Assembly (NCBI GenBank): GCA_021772695.1
Contig: JAJFLL010000313.1
Span: 1-7,955, forward strand
Source: Deltaproteobacteria bacterium
GTDB lineage: Bacteria > UBA10199 > DSSB01
DNA length: 7,955 nt
Reading direction: 5' to 3'
The position numbers and the translations under genes are program-made. Under the pieces are notes generated by a model that was not told the origin of the DNA, searched no databases, and saw nothing but the letters and a program-made list of their open reading frames with translations. Below, piece after piece: positions 6,831-7,955 of the stretch. How positions within the stretch are numbered: the stretch's first letter is position 1; every line of letters begins with the position of its first letter.

Positions 6831-7955
6831 ATGACCCTGCCGAACACAACCCTCGGGGGATCCAGCTCAGCCCATACCTTGATTTTAGGTGGCGGGAATT
6901 TTTCCAGTCCGAGTTCTGCTCAGGGGAGGGACACCTCTACTCACGCCTTAATGATTGCCGCTCTTCTAGATGCCGCCGCAACGAATTCTACCTCTAGTAG
7001 CGAAGCTCCGTTGTCTCAAGCCTTAACGGCTTCGGGTGGGCAAAGCTTGGCTCAGGTTTGGCGCCGTATTTCAACCCCTGCACGTTCCCAAATCGAATCC
7101 AATTGGGGAGCGACCCAAGTAGCGACCTTGGTGCAATTGGCCGATGAAACCGATCCAGAATTATTTGCCTCCGATCTCTTTTCCTTTGCGCAAAATTTAG
7201 AACAACAAAACCAACCTGAGCGTGCCCTGGCCATCTATGGATTTATCTCCAGTGAGGCGGGTCAAAGTTTTCCTCAATTAATGAGAGAGCGATCCCAACA
7301 TCGATTAGAAATCATTGCCCAGGGTGGAGGCAGTTTCAGCGAACAATTTGAATACCAAATGGGAAATTTCCTGGAAGGGGCTACCGATCCCACCATGGTG
7401 GTTGGAATGGCGGTGGGGTCCACGGTCTTTACAGGTGCCAGAAGTTTGATTTTACCGCGTATGATGCGAAGCACGGGTTTACTGGGAAGAGTTCCCTTCG
7501 CCACGCGTTTGGCTGCTTCTTCCCTGGCTACGGTGCCAGAAGTGGGTGCCTTTTGGGCAACTTCAAAAGGTCTGCGGGAATTAATGCATCCCGGAACGAC
7601 GCAATGGGACTTGGCCACCACAGGCCGTGAGTTGACCGGGCTCGCCATGACCTTAGGACTGCTCAAGGGTTCCGGCTTTGTTTTCGGACGTACGGCCCAG
7701 GCTCTGCGCTCCAGTCGTCCCCAGTTATGGCAACACGCGGGCATGCTGGCCGGTATCGGCGGTGGCCATGGTGCGGAGTCCTTGCTAGGTTGGCGGGAGT
7801 GGCACGGTTGGATGCCCTTCTTAACCGATGTGGGAATAACGGGAATGCAATTTCACGTGGGTGGTCAGTTATCCCATACGATGTTCCCGCGGCTCTATCA
7901 GTATAACCAGGGGCTTTCTCGTCAAATGTCACAAATGGAAGCGCGCCAGGTGCAA
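6831..7955 (+). CDS. Uncharacterised large protein with Gly/Ala-rich hydrophobic domain, 3'-truncated
   Basis: From ATG 6831 the frame stays open for 375 codons to the exact right edge, with no stop. The nearest upstream in-frame stop is at 6783, and 6831 is the first ATG after it. I do not recognise the family. Residues 1-75 are rich in Ser, Thr, Gly and Ala and low in charge, with no classical signal peptide. Residues 76-165 look helical; the part around QPERALAIYGFISSEAG resembles a single TPR-like helix pair. Residues 185-350 are Gly/Ala/Leu-rich and hydrophobic with regularly placed Arg and His, for example VVGMAVGSTVFTGARSL (190-206), FATRLAASSLATVPEVGAF (223-241), LTGLAMTLGLLKGSGFVFG (268-286) and HAGMLAGIGGGHGAESLLG (302-320). 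These could be membrane-associated helices. The general plan (polar or helical N-terminus, then a Gly/Ala-rich hydrophobic domain) echoes the giant gene at the left edge. The 200-bp upstream gap suggests its own promoter. Codon use resembles the neighbours. Confidence 0.82.
   Translation, partial: MTLPNTTLGGSSSAHTLILGGGNFSSPSSAQGRDTSTHALMIAALLDAAATNSTSSSEAPLSQALTASGGQSLAQVWRRISTPARSQIESNWGATQVATLVQLADETDPELFASDLFSFAQNLEQQNQPERALAIYGFISSEAGQSFPQLMRERSQHRLEIIAQGGGSFSEQFEYQMGNFLEGATDPTMVVGMAVGSTVFTGARSLILPRMMRSTGLLGRVPFATRLAASSLATVPEVGAFWATSKGLRELMHPGTTQWDLATTGRELTGLAMTLGLLKGSGFVFGRTAQALRSSRPQLWQHAGMLAGIGGGHGAESLLGWREWHGWMPFLTDVGITGMQFHVGGQLSHTMFPRLYQYNQGLSRQMSQMEARQVQ

Noticed and set aside
7274..7744. 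156-residue minus-strand open frame in the right-hand region
   Set aside because: The + strand frame from 6831 is open across the whole region with coherent composition and a ribosome site. The minus frame shows no family motif.
1..7955. CRISPR arrays, tRNA/rRNA genes, insertion sequences or phage genes
   Set aside because: No regularly spaced repeats, cloverleaf-like segments, transposase motifs or terminal inverted repeats were found on reading both strands.

Overview
The window is bacterial. It has dense one-strand coding, short gaps, GTG/TTG start options and a balanced base composition with an AT-rich 200-bp gap near the right end. The block miaB then a DUF151 'bifunctional nuclease' protein, and two very large or open frames of unknown family with helical and glycine/alanine-rich hydrophobic sections, suggest a deltaproteobacterial-type lineage (Myxococcota, Bdellovibrionota, Desulfobacterota or an uncultured relative). 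That placement is an inference from gene content; there is no rRNA or other marker in the window to settle it.

Layout, all on the + strand. (1) 1-3740: the 3' part of a giant gene whose 5' end lies left of the window. At least 1,245 codons are visible. Its visible N-terminus carries a segment resembling the GlmU/NTP-transferase middle motif, followed by a long helical part, a proline-rich linker, a Gly/Ala-rich hydrophobic domain and an acidic helical C-terminus. (2) 3811-6630: a compact four-gene housekeeping block: miaB (tRNA methylthiotransferase), a bifunctional-nuclease-family protein, a small VanZ-like membrane protein and a gamma-class carbonic anhydrase-like protein. Junctions are overlapping or 1 nt apart, so the four genes are probably co-transcribed and translationally coupled. 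(3) 6631-6830: an AT-rich non-coding gap with a possible promoter and leader. (4) 6831-7955: an open frame of 375 codons that runs off the right edge without a stop. It encodes a Ser/Thr-rich N-terminus, a helical section and a Gly/Ala-rich hydrophobic section.

The block's functions are tRNA A37 modification, a DUF151 protein, a membrane protein and a left-handed beta-helix metalloenzyme. They do not form one obvious pathway; shared expression is the only link the sequence supports. The less ordinary content is the pair of uncharacterised large proteins on either side, which share a similar architecture and a few short motifs. I see no CRISPR array, tRNA, rRNA, insertion sequence or convincing Rho-independent terminator, and no minus-strand frame that looks like a real gene.
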